From Adiantum capillus-veneris (taxonomy: Eukaryota > Streptophyta > Polypodiopsida > Polypodiales > Pteridaceae): DNA of 64,000 nt. Of the stretch, positions 33,110-45,719 are shown piece after piece. Each line of letters starts with the position of its first letter. Positions within the stretch are counted from its first letter, which is position 1. Under the pieces are notes generated by a model. The model worked only from the letters and a program-made list of their open reading frames with translations. It was not told where the DNA came from and made no database searches. The stretch covers positions 57,041,709-57,105,708 of the forward strand of contig CM043971.1 in assembly GCA_014529385.2 (NCBI GenBank). The letters run 5' to 3'. Position numbers and translations under genes: made by a program.

Positions 33110-33310
33110 GTTGTCAACTCAATTATTGGTTATACAAAATGAGCTCTAGTGGACACAAGGGCAAGAGTTAATGTCATTAAGTATGCAGCTTATTTGTAGA
33201 TGATGATTGAATTTGTGGAGCCATATAACATGGATCTATGGATTACCGAGACATTTTATGTAAAACTCTTGGCAAAATTACCTTTCCATCATAGAATTAG
33301 GGATAATTTT
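33110..33310 (+). pseudogene. Possible retropepsin remnant
   Basis: Plus-strand translation gives ALVDTRARVNVIKYAAY with a following KLLAKLPF stretch. ALVDTGAxVNVI is the usual retrotransposon protease active site, so D-T-R-A-R would be a mutated D-T-G-A-S. It is short and interrupted by stops; it may belong to the same decayed gypsy copy as the integrase remnant, although the strand differs. Confidence 0.3.
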
Positions 33311-34089
33311 TACACAATTGTTTTATGATCTATCAAATTTTGAACTAAGAGCAAAATGATAATAGGTACATGATAAATTAGAATTTACTAGGAAACTCCA
33401 AATGGGGATACTAAATCTCTCATATATCTATACACAACCTTAAAGCAACAACCATTTTTTGCCAAAAGCAAGCAAGCTTGGAAGACAAAGGAATCAAACA
33501 ACTACACAAACCCAGAATTAGACTATTTCACCACATCAAACTCTAGTTCACTCAAGAAATGCATACCAAACATGCATTTGGCCGAAGCCTAAGCATAAAC
33601 CAACCTCATTAAAAGATAAGTGGCTTCTCATCAAATACATGGATCAACTGTAGTAGACACTAAATTTTGGATTAATTAGGATCCAGTCAAGACCTTCAAG
33701 CTCTTGCACAAATTTGTTTTACCACATGCATTGATTGTGAATGCATGATAGAGCCAACCATGGCTATATATAGACACGATTTTTCCCCCTACACATGCAC
33801 ACATTAAGCAACATGTCATCATGGTAGACTCCCTTTAGCAAGAGGAAATACAAGCATTGACATAACTTGCAAGCTATTTGAGTAAATAGCTTCGCATAAT
33901 AAGGCTTCATAAGGGAGTTATAGAATTTTACATTTCTTGGTACTTGCCCCTAAAAGAGTAGCAAAATCTCTAGAATTCTCTTTTCCAAGCAAGACTAAGA
34001 ATATATGCCCACCAAGAAGTATACGAAATGAGAAAACATTGGAAATCATGTATATAGTGTACCTTAACCCTAAGGGTCTACCTTACAAT

Positions 34090-34350
34090 ATGTAAATGTA
34101 GCATGTCAGTTCATCAAGAAGGATTCTGAGTTCAAGAAAGCTACATGTTTACAATATGTAGCACGTGAGTTCATCAAGAGGGATTTTGAATTTCAAGAAA
34201 TTTACATGTTTATGTCACTAGAAGGTGTTTTAAACATCACTTTTGAAAACAAATATACAAATCTAAAAGAAAATATTCATGAAAATGTGTATATGAAGAG
34301 GGGTCATTTAAGTCATGAAAATATGTATATGAAGAGGGATTATTTAAATT
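34090..34350. repeat. Two short tandem duplications
   Basis: GTAGCATGTCAGTTCATCAAGA recurs about 58 bases later as GTAGCACGTGAGTTCATCAAGA. Further on, ATGTGTATATGAAGAGGGGTCATTTAA recurs after about 36 bases. Non-coding. Confidence 0.65.
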
Positions 34351-34384
34351 CTACTTGAACATGCATGATATAGATGCATATCTA

Positions 34385-34765
34385 ATAGTGGAGGCCTTAG
34401 GACATTAACAAGCTAGAGATTGGAAAAAACTAGCAAGAAATGGCTTGTTGGAAGACCAAAATTCTTGAAGAGGTTGGAAATCATACTTTATAGCCAGCTA
34501 GGTGTGAATTTACATATTTTTATTTAAAAATATAACTTTGGTTATGATCCAATAAAATTTTTCTTTTTTTCTATAGTGGAGGCCTTAAGACATTAACAAG
34601 CTAGAAATTGGCAAAAACTAGCAAGAAATGGCTAGTTGGATGACCAAAACACATAAAAAAGGTTAAAAATCATACTTTAGAGCCAGCTAAGTGTGAATTT
34701 ATATATTTTTACTAGAAAATAGTACTTTGGATATGATCCAATTAAAATTTTCTTTTTCTATTTTT
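34385..34765. repeat. 188-bp tandem duplication
   Basis: ATAGTGGAGGCCTTAGGACA at 34385 recurs at 34573 (ATAGTGGAGGCCTTAAGACA), with similarity over the full unit to TGATCCAAT(A)AAAATTT. No coding potential. Confidence 0.8.
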
Positions 34766-34799
34766 CTACTTATAATGATCGTTGGAATGTGTGACATAC

Positions 34800-36110
34800 T
34801 TTGCACCTGTGTATGGAGCCTTTTCTTAGACACTTATGCATGCTAGCCATCCTAAATGATACCCATACATAGAAACATATCGGCCATGGGTGTTTCTACA
34901 TATGTTCCACTTGCATATGAAGGCAGAGATGGATCAAAACAACCCTAAAAGGGTGCCTATAGGTTATCCACTTTATTCTCTCCATTTGGTGATCCTTGAG
35001 CTCTCTCACACCTCATCCATGCTGTAAGAAACAAGATCTGGACTATGCATATATAAAAGGCACTCTTGTAGTCATTCTCATCTTCAATAATCAAGCTCTA
35101 CTATGGGTAAAAACAGGCTTTAGTGGTACAAAAAGAGGACCAAAATTTTTTCCACCTGATTGGTACTTTGACCACATAGCCTTTGGAATTTTGGAGGGAA
35201 TCCACTAGTTTGCAATTTTTTTTTTCTTTTAAGAAATATAAAGACAAAATTAAAAGTGTGACCATACCTGTGAAAGAAATGTAAGGTGATGGGCTCATTA
35301 TTGCTTGGAGTGGTGAATGTTTGAACTCATGGGAAAGAGCAGAGTAGCACCATTTGCAAAAACTTCATGTTGAGTCTTTCTTGTAGTCACCATGTAAAGG
35401 GCAGCTTTCTTTGTTGATACGGTGGGCAAAACTTTGATAGTTATCTACTCTAGTTGTGCTAGTTCTCTCTCTTCTTAAGGAGCTCATAGTGTCGTTCCAT
35501 GAGGACGTCTACTCTAGAGCCTCGTCTGGGCCCAAACCAAAACCAAAGGGCAAGGATAGTGCCATTAAATGCCCATATATAGCATCAACAAGACACCAAC
35601 ACTACAATGGAGGTGGAATAGCAAAGGACTCCTAGCACAAGGGCAAGTTCTAAGAAGACTATGTCAGTGAAACGTTCAGAGTGATCATATGTCCTTTTCA
35701 ATGAAGAGTTTCCAAGAAAGTCCACATGGAGGCAAAGAGATGAACATTGAAGAGAATCTGTCCTTTTTAATGAAGGTCTAAGCAAGTCCATGAGGAGGCA
35801 AAGAGATGAACATTGAAGATCCCTATTGCTACTTTTTTGCCTTGTTCGTGTTTGATCCATGTATGTTTGAATGCACCTTTGCATGTATTCATAGGTGTAT
35901 GCAATCAACTATATTCTTGGCTGCAAAAAAAATTTGTTTTTATAAGTATGTGCAAATTCCCCAACTCATTAAATTTTGCAAGATTCAATAATTTTCCATA
36001 CGGTTCTCGGTGTGTATGCATGTTTCAATGTGCTAAAACTTTAAGTAGGACCCCAATCAAGATCATGTGTTGTAGGAGGCATACATTTCTAAGTTGATTA
36101 TAGTATGAAA
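34800..36110. other. Non-coding interval with an 80-bp duplication near 35690-35830
   Basis: GGAGGCAAAGAGATGAACATTGAAGA occurs twice about 80 bases apart, each copy preceded by a GTCCTTTT(C/T)AATGAAG block. The overlapping frames at 35585-36097 read through this repeat and show no known domain. Confidence 0.55.
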
Positions 36111-36129
36111 CTATATTCCACATACGAAC

Positions 36130-36350
36130 AAATTCTTTCTAAATAGTACCAAATTTGGTACCATTTTGTGTAGTATGCATGCTGAGCTGATTTTAATATG
36201 AAACTATACTCCACGTAAGACCAAATTTTGGCTTGAATAATACCAAATTTGGTAGTTTTTTTTGTAGTATGCATGCTATGAAATTATATTCCATACATTC
36301 AAAAGATTGCTACTAAGTAATATCAATTTTGGTAGTATTTACTAGAGGAT
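36130..36350. repeat. Cluster of imperfect palindromes, ACCAAATTTGGT core
   Basis: AGTACCAAATTTGGTACCAT near 36146, AATACCAAATTTGGTAGTTT near 36239 and ATATCAATTTTGGTAGTA near 36320, each followed by GTAGTATGCATG or similar. Spacing is about 80-95 bp. The same core recurs at 39930-40640. Confidence 0.7.
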
Positions 36351-38900
36351 GCATCATGTGAAAATTAAGTCTATATAGTACTAGGTGTGCATGTTTTAAT
36401 GCACCACAACTTTGATCAGGTCAAAAAATCAAATATGTGTTGTAGGAGGTAGATTTTTGAGTTGCTACTACATGTTGTGAAACTAGTGTATAACTAGTTA
36501 GTCGTCATTTTTGAATCCTATAAGACATGTCTAACTAGTGTGAAATGTCTTTTCACATTTTAGATAAAAACAAAATGGAAAAATATATTTTTCTTACTAG
36601 GTTTTGCTACACATCAGAGGACCTACATGAGGAATACCGCTTGATTTGGAGGGGTTTCTCCCAAAGGACCTCAACTGTGATGATCTACCTGTTGATTAGT
36701 GGTTGTCAGTTTTTAGGTAGAAGTACCAAAAGAACTCAAAGATTTACTTAAATCATGTGCAACCCCACTTGGTCAATGATTGTAGACTATTGTATTATAA
36801 AGTCTATCAAGCCCTCCATCATGAAACGAGATTACAAGTAAGCTTGCATGGTGCTACATGTTTAAAAGGTGCCATGCATTGACAAAGAACCCTATAGCCC
36901 TTATGGTGGCATGGTACCTCTTTGGTGAGAGTGTGCTTAATATGTTCAATTGTAGGGTGTGAGATTCAGAGAGACATGATGAAGCCAGGAGAAGGTCTAA
37001 TAGCGCCTCCTATGGAGGTTTTCCCCATCATGACAAGGAGCCTCACATGACACAAAGTAATAGAAAACATCTACACACACACACACACACACACAAACAG
37101 AGCATCTATATTCTACATCACTAATTTGTAGGTGATACTTGATAGGATGCCTTGAAAGAATACAGCTACCACGAGTACGCTAACATCATTGAGGGCTAAT
37201 ATCAAGCAGAAGAAGGAGACTCTATTGAGGTATGAAGGATACAAAACATGACTTGTTAAGCTACGACAACAAATCCATGTGTGTGATGATGAGATAAGGG
37301 AGGTAGAGGCTAACTCAGCAGCCAGGCAATGCATTCTACTACGGCTTACTATCAATGAAAACATCTACATGCTTGAAGAAGAGGTTCAGAAGGAAGAGGT
37401 ATTCAAACTAGCAATTTTGATCTAGTCTTTGAGGCTTTTCTTATTTTTTATATTCGCGCTTCTTTTGAAAAGCTTGGAGAGTTTATGTTTAGGGTGATTA
37501 GTTTGTTTCAAAAGTTTTGGTGGTTTAGGAAACTTTAGTACTGATAGTTTTGCCGCATTTTGTAGTTCTAGCAGTTTTGATAGTTTTAGACGTTCTAAAA
37601 GATAATGTAGTTTTGGTAATTTTGAACAATTTTATAGTTTTGGTAGTTTAGAAAAATTCCAAAGTTTTGGTACTTTGTATAGTTTTGATAGTTTTGGAAA
37701 CTCTTGTAGTTTTGATATTTTGGCTAGTGCTGGTAGTTTGGAATGTTTTGGTAGCTATCTGGTGGGATTGTTACTTTATGTAGTTCTAATGTAGGTTTGA
37801 AACTTTTGAACCTTTGTTAGTGTTGGTAGTTCTAGGTCTTGATGATAAAAAAACTCTAGTGGGGTACTTTTGGTGAAGTTTGGGTACTTTTTAAAGTTTA
37901 GTTAATTTGGTAGTTATGCAAATTTTTGGTGCATTTGGTATTGTCTGATACATTTGGTATTGTTAGGTACTTTTGGATCTTTTGTTGATAAAAGTCTCTA
38001 GTTGAGCTACTTTTGGCTAAGTTTGGGTTCTTTTTTGTTTAATTTAATTTTTTAGCTCTAGTAATGTATGTTAGATTTGGTACTTTTTGGTATTTTGGTG
38101 CTTTGGTACTTTGGTATATTTAGTAATTTTTTGTTCTTTGAAACTATTGGGTACTGCTCTGTTTATGGTGTTTACTGCTGCTTCCTTCACTTTATCTTGT
38201 ATGATTGGCAACTATGGAACTTGAGATGCTAATTTTTTTATAAATTTAATCTTCTCTCTTTTCTTTTACAAGAAGAATATGGTTGGCTTGAGGTTGAATG
38301 CAAGAAAGTGTAGAGCCACTCTAGTTTTGTTAGCACGGTCATTGTAGATGTAAAGAGGGGCAAGAGATTCACCTCTTACCAAGGCCTTAAATTGTAGATG
38401 TTAAGAATACCATTCATGTATTTGGTGTATGGATCGCTTGTGGGGAGGCTTTGGAGGCTTCTTATGTTGTTGGTAGCTCCATGATTTCTTGCTGACATTA
38501 GTATCATCCTTTATGAGTTAGTATTGTATTGCAAAGTAGCCTCCTCTTCTGCTAAACCTAGTTGCAACACTACAATCCTATGGAGGCAAAGGCCTAAATC
38601 AATGGGCACTCTACTCTTTAAAGTATGTGGCAGTGTTTCTACATGAAATTAATCTTTTGTGCTAATTGTGTCACCTGATCAAAAAATTTGTGAATGTTTT
38701 TTTATTGTCTCTAGTTGGAGAGAATACTATTGAGGGTGTCAAAAGCGGAAATTTTGGAGAGGAGTTGAAGGAGAGATAGGGTCCTACCAAGTTAACTACT
38801 TGCAATATGTTTGCTTAGGATGATGCTTCCAAAAAAGTACATGATCTCCTATGGGAGTTGAAGAACTCCATTGTGGAAGGCCAAGAGGATAAGCACGGGC
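36350..38900. other. Non-coding T/G-rich interval with degenerate TTTTGGTAGTTT repeats
   Basis: From about 37480 to 38160 the plus strand is dominated by variants of GTAGTTTTGGTAGTTTTG with no fixed period. A (CA)n run lies at about 37072-37095. The 36545-36751 and 37113-37364 frames show nothing recognisable. Confidence 0.55.
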
Positions 38901-38907
38901 TGGAGGT

Positions 38908-39297
38908 TTGGATAAACTATGGACAGCCATGGAGGGACTAATGTGGAGGGTAGGCAATGTGCATCGGGAAAAGAAGAGCTACAAGAGAGAGGGGCCACAT
39001 ATAGGTGTCAACACAGAGTCAAAGGGTATTGATTCCAAGGCTAATGATGATGGGATCCTAACTCTAGATGAGGACAAGGCTATTGATGAAGATAACCCAA
39101 CTATTGATGATGCATTGTCTACTAATAAAGATATGCCAACTGTTGATGAGGAAAGAGGTGATGATGAAGACATGACAGTTGCTGATGAGGCAAGAGATAT
39201 TAATGCCAAGGGGAAGGGAACAATGGATGTAATGGAGGGGGAGGATGATGCAGAGCACTTTTGTACGACAAAGGCTGGCAAGAAGGGGGGAGAATAG
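38908..39297 (+). CDS. Hypothetical acidic ORF of 129 codons, doubtful
   Basis: The middle is rich in Asp/Glu with a loose repeat (TLDEDKAIDEDNPTIDDALS, then PTVDEERGDDEDMTVADEA), and the end is basic (KAGKKGGE). Such low-complexity acidic proteins occur in transposons and in host genes. The DNA is a GATGA-rich repeat, so the frame may be open by composition only. There is no known domain and no related neighbour. Confidence 0.22.
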   Translation: MDKLWTAMEGLMWRVGNVHREKKSYKREGPHIGVNTESKGIDSKANDDGILTLDEDKAIDEDNPTIDDALSTNKDMPTVDEERGDDEDMTVADEARDINAKGKGTMDVMEGEDDAEHFCTTKAGKKGGE

Positions 39298-39929
39298 AAG
39301 ATGGCAAGAAAGAGAAACATGGGGAGGTTGATTCAACACAAAATTTTACAAAAAAGGCAAGAAAAAAGGTGGAAGGTAGTTCCAATAAGGGAGAGAGAAC
39401 TATAGATGGTAAGAAGGAGAAAGGGGGGAGGATGATACAAAGTCACATCATACAACAAAGGTGACCAAGCATGCGTGAGGTACTTCCAAGAAGGGGGGGG
39501 CACTGGGGATTCCAAAAGGGAAAGATGATGCCAAAGAGGGGTCAACACAATAGTTTTCTAAGGATTGGGGTTGGTGAAAAGGGGGAGACGGACATTGATG
39601 AGACTAAAGTTGCATGGGGAGTTATAATTGTGAGGGGTACAACTTCTATGGGTGACAAATATGTAGGTGAAGAATCTAACTTAGCCACTCTATCGAAGCT
39701 TATTACTTTTAAAAAACCAAGAATCCTACAGGTTGTGGTTTGAATCCATGTGCCTACAAGGATTAGCCCCCCGGGGTGTGCAAATTGTATTGGATTTACA
39801 TGAATCAAAGGCATTCTTTTGTTCTTTTATTTTTTCCATCTATCATTGGTCTAGTTTATACAATCTTTCATGTTGTCATTCGTATAATGTTCATGTGAAT
39901 CAGATAATGTTGTGTAAAACCAGATGTTA

Positions 39930-40640
39930 GTTTGATATTGTTCAACACCAAATTTGGTATTTCCAACTACCAAATTCAATATCGTATACTACAAAATGCT
40001 TTGGCTAATCATACCAATTTTTGGTATCGTCAAGTAGAAATCTTTCATGTTATCTTTCTTATAAATTTTACCAATCTTTCATGTTGTCTTTCTTATAAGT
40101 ACAGAACCAAATGTTAGTTTTTTTTACTACTCATTACCAAGTTTGGTACTTCATACTACCAAAATTGGTACTTTATACTTCCAAATGGTCTATCTAATAG
40201 TACCAATTTTGGTACTATCCAGTATAAATCTTTCATGTTTTCTTTCCTATAAAAGTATTTGGTCTTTCGTGTTGTCTTTCTTGTAAGGTTCTTGTGGAGT
40301 CATATATTTTTGTATGTAAGCTTTTAGACTGCACAACACCAAATTTGGTACTTAATATGACCATATGGAAACTTTATACTACAAAATGGCTATTTTAGTA
40401 GTACCAATTTGGTACTGTCAAGTGGATTATTTCCACGTTTAACCTTTTAGTACCCAATTGAAACTTCTTGGTACTAGTTAACCTTGAGTGGATCCTAGAA
40501 GTTAGTGTGCTACGTTATTTTGATAATGTCTAGCCCAAAATTGGTTATGTTGCGGCGCGGCAATTTTATACTACATAGCTCCAAACAAGTACCAAATTTT
40601 GATATTGTTCACATTTTATTTGATATTGTATATTCCTATA
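39930..40640. repeat. Second cluster of imperfect ACCAAATTTGGT palindromes
   Basis: Copies include ACACCAAATTTGGTATTTC near 39948, TACCAATTTTTGGTAT near 40012, TACCAAGTTTGGTACTTC near 40136, TACCAATTTTGGTACTATCC near 40200 and ACACCAAATTTGGTACTTA near 40340. They alternate with TTTCATGTTGTCTTTCTTATAA blocks. Related to the cluster at 36130-36350. Confidence 0.7.
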
Positions 40641-40854
40641 CTTAGCAATGGAATCTACAAGTGTTGTATTCAAGCTTTTGATGCAAATAATGGTGGACAT
40701 GGAGCTCCTCAAAGATCTACTAGCTGAAAATATTTTGAATGTCAATGGTGTGTCGTTGAGAAGAGTTATTTTGAGATGCCAGAAGATCTTTGGTAGTTTT
40801 TCTTCTAAAAAAATTCAAACACCGAGGTGTGCAAGTCAAAAGATAATCCTATTA

Positions 40855-41000
40855 TGTTGTGAGGCATGATATTGTGGATTTAATTATCCTTACAGTAAGA
40901 AACAAAACATATATTATGCTCTAGTTTTCTGGACTTGTTGTCAGGCATAATATTGTGGATTTTATCCTTGCACTAAGAAAGAAAACCTATACTATTCTTT
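40855..41000. repeat. 81-bp tandem duplication
   Basis: TTGTGAGGCATGATATTGTGGATTT near 40858 recurs near 40939 as TTGTCAGGCATAATATTGTGGATTT, both followed by a cytosine-poor stretch ending AAGAAA. Confidence 0.7.
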
Positions 41001-43038
41001 GTAAAGTGCATAATCTCATGGATACAATGTGCACCTACTTTCCTAAATTGATGAAGATGTGAGGACTTCTTTTAGGTATGGTGAACCTCCTCCAATATTT
41101 TGCATTCTCTTTACAAGCATGTACTTAAAAGTGCCCTCCTATTTTCAATTGCAAACATATTATGCTAGGACAAATGCAAGGTTTGGGTTGACACTATTTA
41201 GCAAGCTCCACCCGTTCCATTATGGTTGGGTGCCAAGATTGTATTCTAGAAGAGCCTCAACAGACTATGGAAAAAACACCCACAATTTAATGAAACTAGC
41301 ACAATTTTGGTCGACGATACCAAATATAACCTCCAAATATCCAACCTCTTACTCTTGCAACAAGAACCCCTTGTTTGATTAGAGGATGATATCTTCTCCC
41401 CTATAACTGCTAACCATTCCATAGAACTAGAGGGTTACTCTTGCAAGTTTGATTCCCCTAATATTGATTGAAAATTATAAACAGATACCCTTTGCCTAAT
41501 GTAAATCCCCTTTTTGGTGTACATGATCAATGCATTCCCTACTTTATGTCTCTAAAATTTAGTATTTTGTTTTACCAATTTTAGTACTGCTTAAAAATCG
41601 GCAATTGTACGTGATCATAAGGTGTTGAGTTGGGGTGGTGCAAGATAATGTATACCCAATTTTGGTAGTTGGGTATTGAGTGTGACATTTAACATAGCCC
41701 AAACATTTGTTGATGTGGAGTCACTACTACATGTGTTTGCATGGTCAATTTGGATTGAGAGGCTAGACTAAACACTTAGATGACACAAAAATGTAAAAAT
41801 CCTTGATTTGGCACATTCAAAACCGTTAGATGTATATGATAGGTGAACTAAAGAAATGGAACTAATTGAAACGGGTAAATGATTGGCTTATGGTGTTTAT
41901 TTTGAGTCAAAAAAGTCTCTACGAGTAAAGTGCAACTAGTGCTAGATATGAAATCCATAGGAAAAAAATGTAGTAGAAATTTTATTGTTTTTATTTAAAA
42001 ATTATGTTTATTATTTTAACAAGCTTAAGGTGTTATTTTAGAAAAGATCTACTAAAATTTAACCGTTGAAGTTTGGATTTTTTGACATGACCACATTCCT
42101 TATAAGTGTATCCATCAAATCATTGTAGGATCTTGCAAAATGAGATTTGCATCTATAGATATCTTGTGGAAAAAAATGGAAGTATAATTAACTAAGTATT
42201 TTAATTAGTATAATTCATAAAAATTAAACACATGGAAAAAAATACCAATGATTAAAAATAAGCTCCTCAATATGTGCTTATGTAATGTGCACCATAACTT
42301 TTGCAATATATGAGTGATACTTTTATTATGTTCTTTATTAGGATCACAATGTTGTGACCAAGCGTGACATGCGAGACCAAGAGAGTCTTTACACAAAAAA
42401 AGTACTCTTCTTGTGAGATTAATTGAAAATTAAGACATTCCAATGTACTCTTGGCCATGTATATTTTGTGGGCACTGACTCTTGGCCCTCAGAAGTGACC
42501 ACAACTATGGTAGCATGCCATACTATTTGCATAAAATGCTTGTTTTTATGTAGTACAAGTCTATAAAGACTACCAAAAATGGGTACACCTGATCTTGCAC
42601 ATGCACATTGATGCTCCTTTGTTCCAGGTTTTTGCTTTTAGTCACAAGTTAGTGAAATAAAAACATTGAAATAGAGACTAAATTACAAAAAATTAGTTCC
42701 ATTCTATATTTTGTAGACTTGAAGTGTATGTTATTAAAGGCTTTACGATGGCCTTAACTAACTTTTGGCTTGGGGAACAACCTTGCTCTAAGCTCAATTC
42801 AAGGGGGAGCTATTAGCGGGTCGTCGTGATTGGACATCTGCAACATAGGTGTCAAGCACTAACATAATGTCGATACGTAGGGAAGCCATTCGGATGGGGC
42901 ACGACGTTGTCATGAATGCCTCCTTGACTGTTTCCATGTAGTGTGAGGGAAAAAACATGATTGGTGTACATGCCCATGATGATGTTGTGGAGGGACTTTA
43001 GTCTCCAAGTTCCCAACAATGCCCTTCAAGGAACACTT

Positions 43039-43251
43039 TGTTGGAATACACACACAGCTTGGAGAGGACAAAAGAAGCTCAAGGCACACAACAAAGAGTG
43101 TATTACTTAGTGTGAAATGGAAAGAAGGATAGCCCTAGAATGATGGACATATATACAATGCATGGGGGGAAGAAACTCCTAGTGAGAGATAAAATGCCCC
43201 GACAGTCCTAAGGGTGTTCACACACATCACTACCACATGTATATGGTAACA
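43039..43251 (-). repeat. Copia-A 3' LTR, copy 1 (duplicated)
   Basis: The minus strand starts TGTTACCATATACATG after the purine tract CTCCAAGGGGGATT and ends …ATTCCAACA. Boundaries come from the TG…CA ends and the purine tract, because no 5' LTR is in the window. It lacks 15 bp present in copy 2. Confidence 0.6.
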
Positions 43252-43319
43252 AATCCCCCTTGGAGTGATGCGGTAAAAGAGACCTAGTACATAGAGTAAA
43301 GGGAAGTGCCATGCCCTCA

Positions 43320-43705
43320 GGACATGATCAATCCACAAAGGGTAGTAAGCTAAAAGGTTTGCCGAAAGCTTCAAACTTCTCACGAGATAATGCCTTTGTG
43401 AAAAGATCTGCAAGGTTGTCTTGTATTGGCACATAAACCAAGTTGAACTCTCTTGTTGAGAGCCTCTCCCTAACATAGTGGTAATGCGCCTCAATGTGCT
43501 TTGTGCAAGCATGAAAAACTGGGTTTCTCGCAACTGCCAATGCACTCTAACTGTTAGTCTAACTATCAGTGAAAAGACTGTTGGCAGTGTCCTATCCAAC
43601 ACCCAAATCATCCATGAGACGTATGAGCCATACACACTCAATGCAGCTGTGAAGACTACCCTGTACTCGCTGTCAACTAGAAGTGTCCACAGTAGGTTTC
43701 TTCGT
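43320..43705 (-). pseudogene. Copia-A RNase H, C-terminal part, copy 1
   Basis: ALAVARNPVFHACTKHIEAH, then VRERLSTREFNLVYVPIQDN and LADLFTKAL are the classic end of Ty1/copia RNase H, including the T-K-H-I-E-x-x-Y-H signature. Upstream, S-stop-TNS-stop-SALAVA has two TAG codons where SQTNSQSALAVA is expected, and CVWLIRLMDDLG is readable. Long frames on the same strand (43135-43722) are out-of-phase readings of this segment. Confidence 0.85.
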
Positions 43706-45424
43706 GGTTGGATACGCTCCAAATATCCAACCTCTTACTCTTGCAACAAGAACCCCTTGTTCGATTACAGGATGATTATCTTATCCCCTATAAGTGCTAA
43801 CCATTCCATAGAACTAGAGGGTTACTCTCGCAAGTTTGATTCCCCTAATATTGATTGAAAATTGTAAACAGATACCCTTTTGCTAATGTAAATCCCCTTT
43901 TTGGTGTACATGATCAATGCATTCCCTACTTTATGTCTCTGAAATTTAGTATTTTGTTTTACCAATTTTAGTACTGCTTAAAAATCGGCAATTGTACGTG
44001 ATCATAAGGTGTTGAGTTGGGGTGGTGAAAGATAATGTATACCCAATTTTGGTAGTTGGGTATTGAGTGTGACATTTAACATAGCCCAAACATTTGTTGA
44101 TGTGGAGTCACTACTACATGTGTTTGCATGGTCAATTTGGATTGAGAGGCTAGACTAAACACTTAGATGACACAAAAATGTAAAAATCCTTGATTTGGCA
44201 CATTCAAAACCGTTAGATCTATATGATAGGTGAACTAAAGAAATGGAACTAATTGAAACGGGTAAATGATTGGCTTATGGTGTTTATTTTGAGTCAAAAA
44301 AGTCTCTACGAGTAAAGTGCAACTAGTGCTAGATATGAAATCCATAGGAAAAAAATGTAGTAGAAATTTTATTGTTTTTATTTAAAAATTATGTTTATTA
44401 TTTTAACAAGATTAAGGTGTTATTTTAGAAAAGATCTACTAAAATTTAACCGTTGAAGTTTGGATTTTTTGACATGACCACATTCCTTACAAGTGTATCC
44501 ATCAAATCATTGTAGGATCTTGCAAAATGCGATTTGCATCTATAGATATCTTGTGGAAAAAAATGGAAGTATAATTAACTAAGTATTTTAATTAGTATAA
44601 TTCATAAAAATTAAACACATGGAAAAAAATACCAATGATTAAAAATAAGCTCCTCAATATGTGCTTATGTAATGTGCACCATAACTTTTGCAATATATGA
44701 GTGATACTTTTATTATGTTCTTTATTAGGATCACAATGTTGTGACCAAGCGTGACATGTTAGACCAAGAGAGTCTTTACACAAAAAAAGTACTCTTCTTG
44801 TGAGATTAATTGAAAATTAAGACATTCCAATGTACTCTTGGCCATGTATATTTTGTGGGCACTGACTCTTGGCCCTCAGAAGTGACCACAACTATGGTAG
44901 CATGCCATACTATTTGCATAAATGCTTGTTTTTATGTAGTACAAGTCTATAAAGACTACCAAAAATGGGTACACCTGATCTTGCACATGCACATTGATAC
45001 TCCTTTGTTGCAGGTTTTTGTTTTTAGTCACTAGTTAGTAAAATAAAAACATTGAAATAGAGACTAAATTACAAAAAATTAGTTCCATTCTATATTTTGT
45101 AGACTTGAAGTGTATGTTATTAAAGGCTTTACGATGGCCTTAACTAACTTTTGGCTTGGGGAACAACCTTGCTCTAAGCTCAATTCAAGGGGGAGCTACT
45201 AGCGGGTCGTCGTGATTGGACATCTGCAACATAGGTGTCAAGCACTAACATAATGTCGATACGTAGGGAAGCCATTCGGATGGGGCATGAAGTTGTCATG
45301 AATGCCTCCTTGACTGTTTGCATGTAGTGTGAGGGAAAAAACATGATTGGTGTACATGCCCATGATGATGTTGTGGAGGGACTTTAGTCTCCAAGTTCCC
45401 AGCAATGCCCTTCAAGGAACACTT

Positions 45425-45652
45425 TGTTGGAATTAGGGTTTCAGGAATACACACACAGCTTGGAGAGGACAAAGGAAGCTCAAGGCACACAACAAAGAGT
45501 GTATTACTTAGTGTGAAATGGAAAGAAGGATAGCCCTAGAATGATGGACATATATACAATGCACGGGGGGAAAAAACTCCTAGTGAGAGATAAAATGCCC
45601 CGACGGTCCTACGGGTGTTCACACACATCACTACCACATGTATATGGTAACA
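45425..45652 (-). repeat. Copia-A 3' LTR, copy 2
   Basis: Same structure as 43039-43251: starts TGTTACCATATACATG at 45652, with purine tract CTCCAAGGGGGATT just upstream on the minus strand, and ends CCCTAATTCCAACA at 45425. Length 228 bp. Confidence 0.65.
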
Positions 45653-45719
45653 AATCCCCCTTGGAGTGATGCGGTAAAAGAGACCTAGTACATAGAGTAA
45701 AGGGAAGCGCCATGCCCTC

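Noticed and set aside
35585-36097. Overlapping ORFs with repeated LQCSSLCL stretches
   Set aside because: The protein repeat reflects the 80-bp DNA duplication. No motif or codon bias seen.
43135-43722. 195-codon ORF (and the 168-codon relative at 45536-46042)
   Set aside because: Out-of-phase reading of the copia RNase H and LTR. The two look conserved only because the DNA is duplicated.
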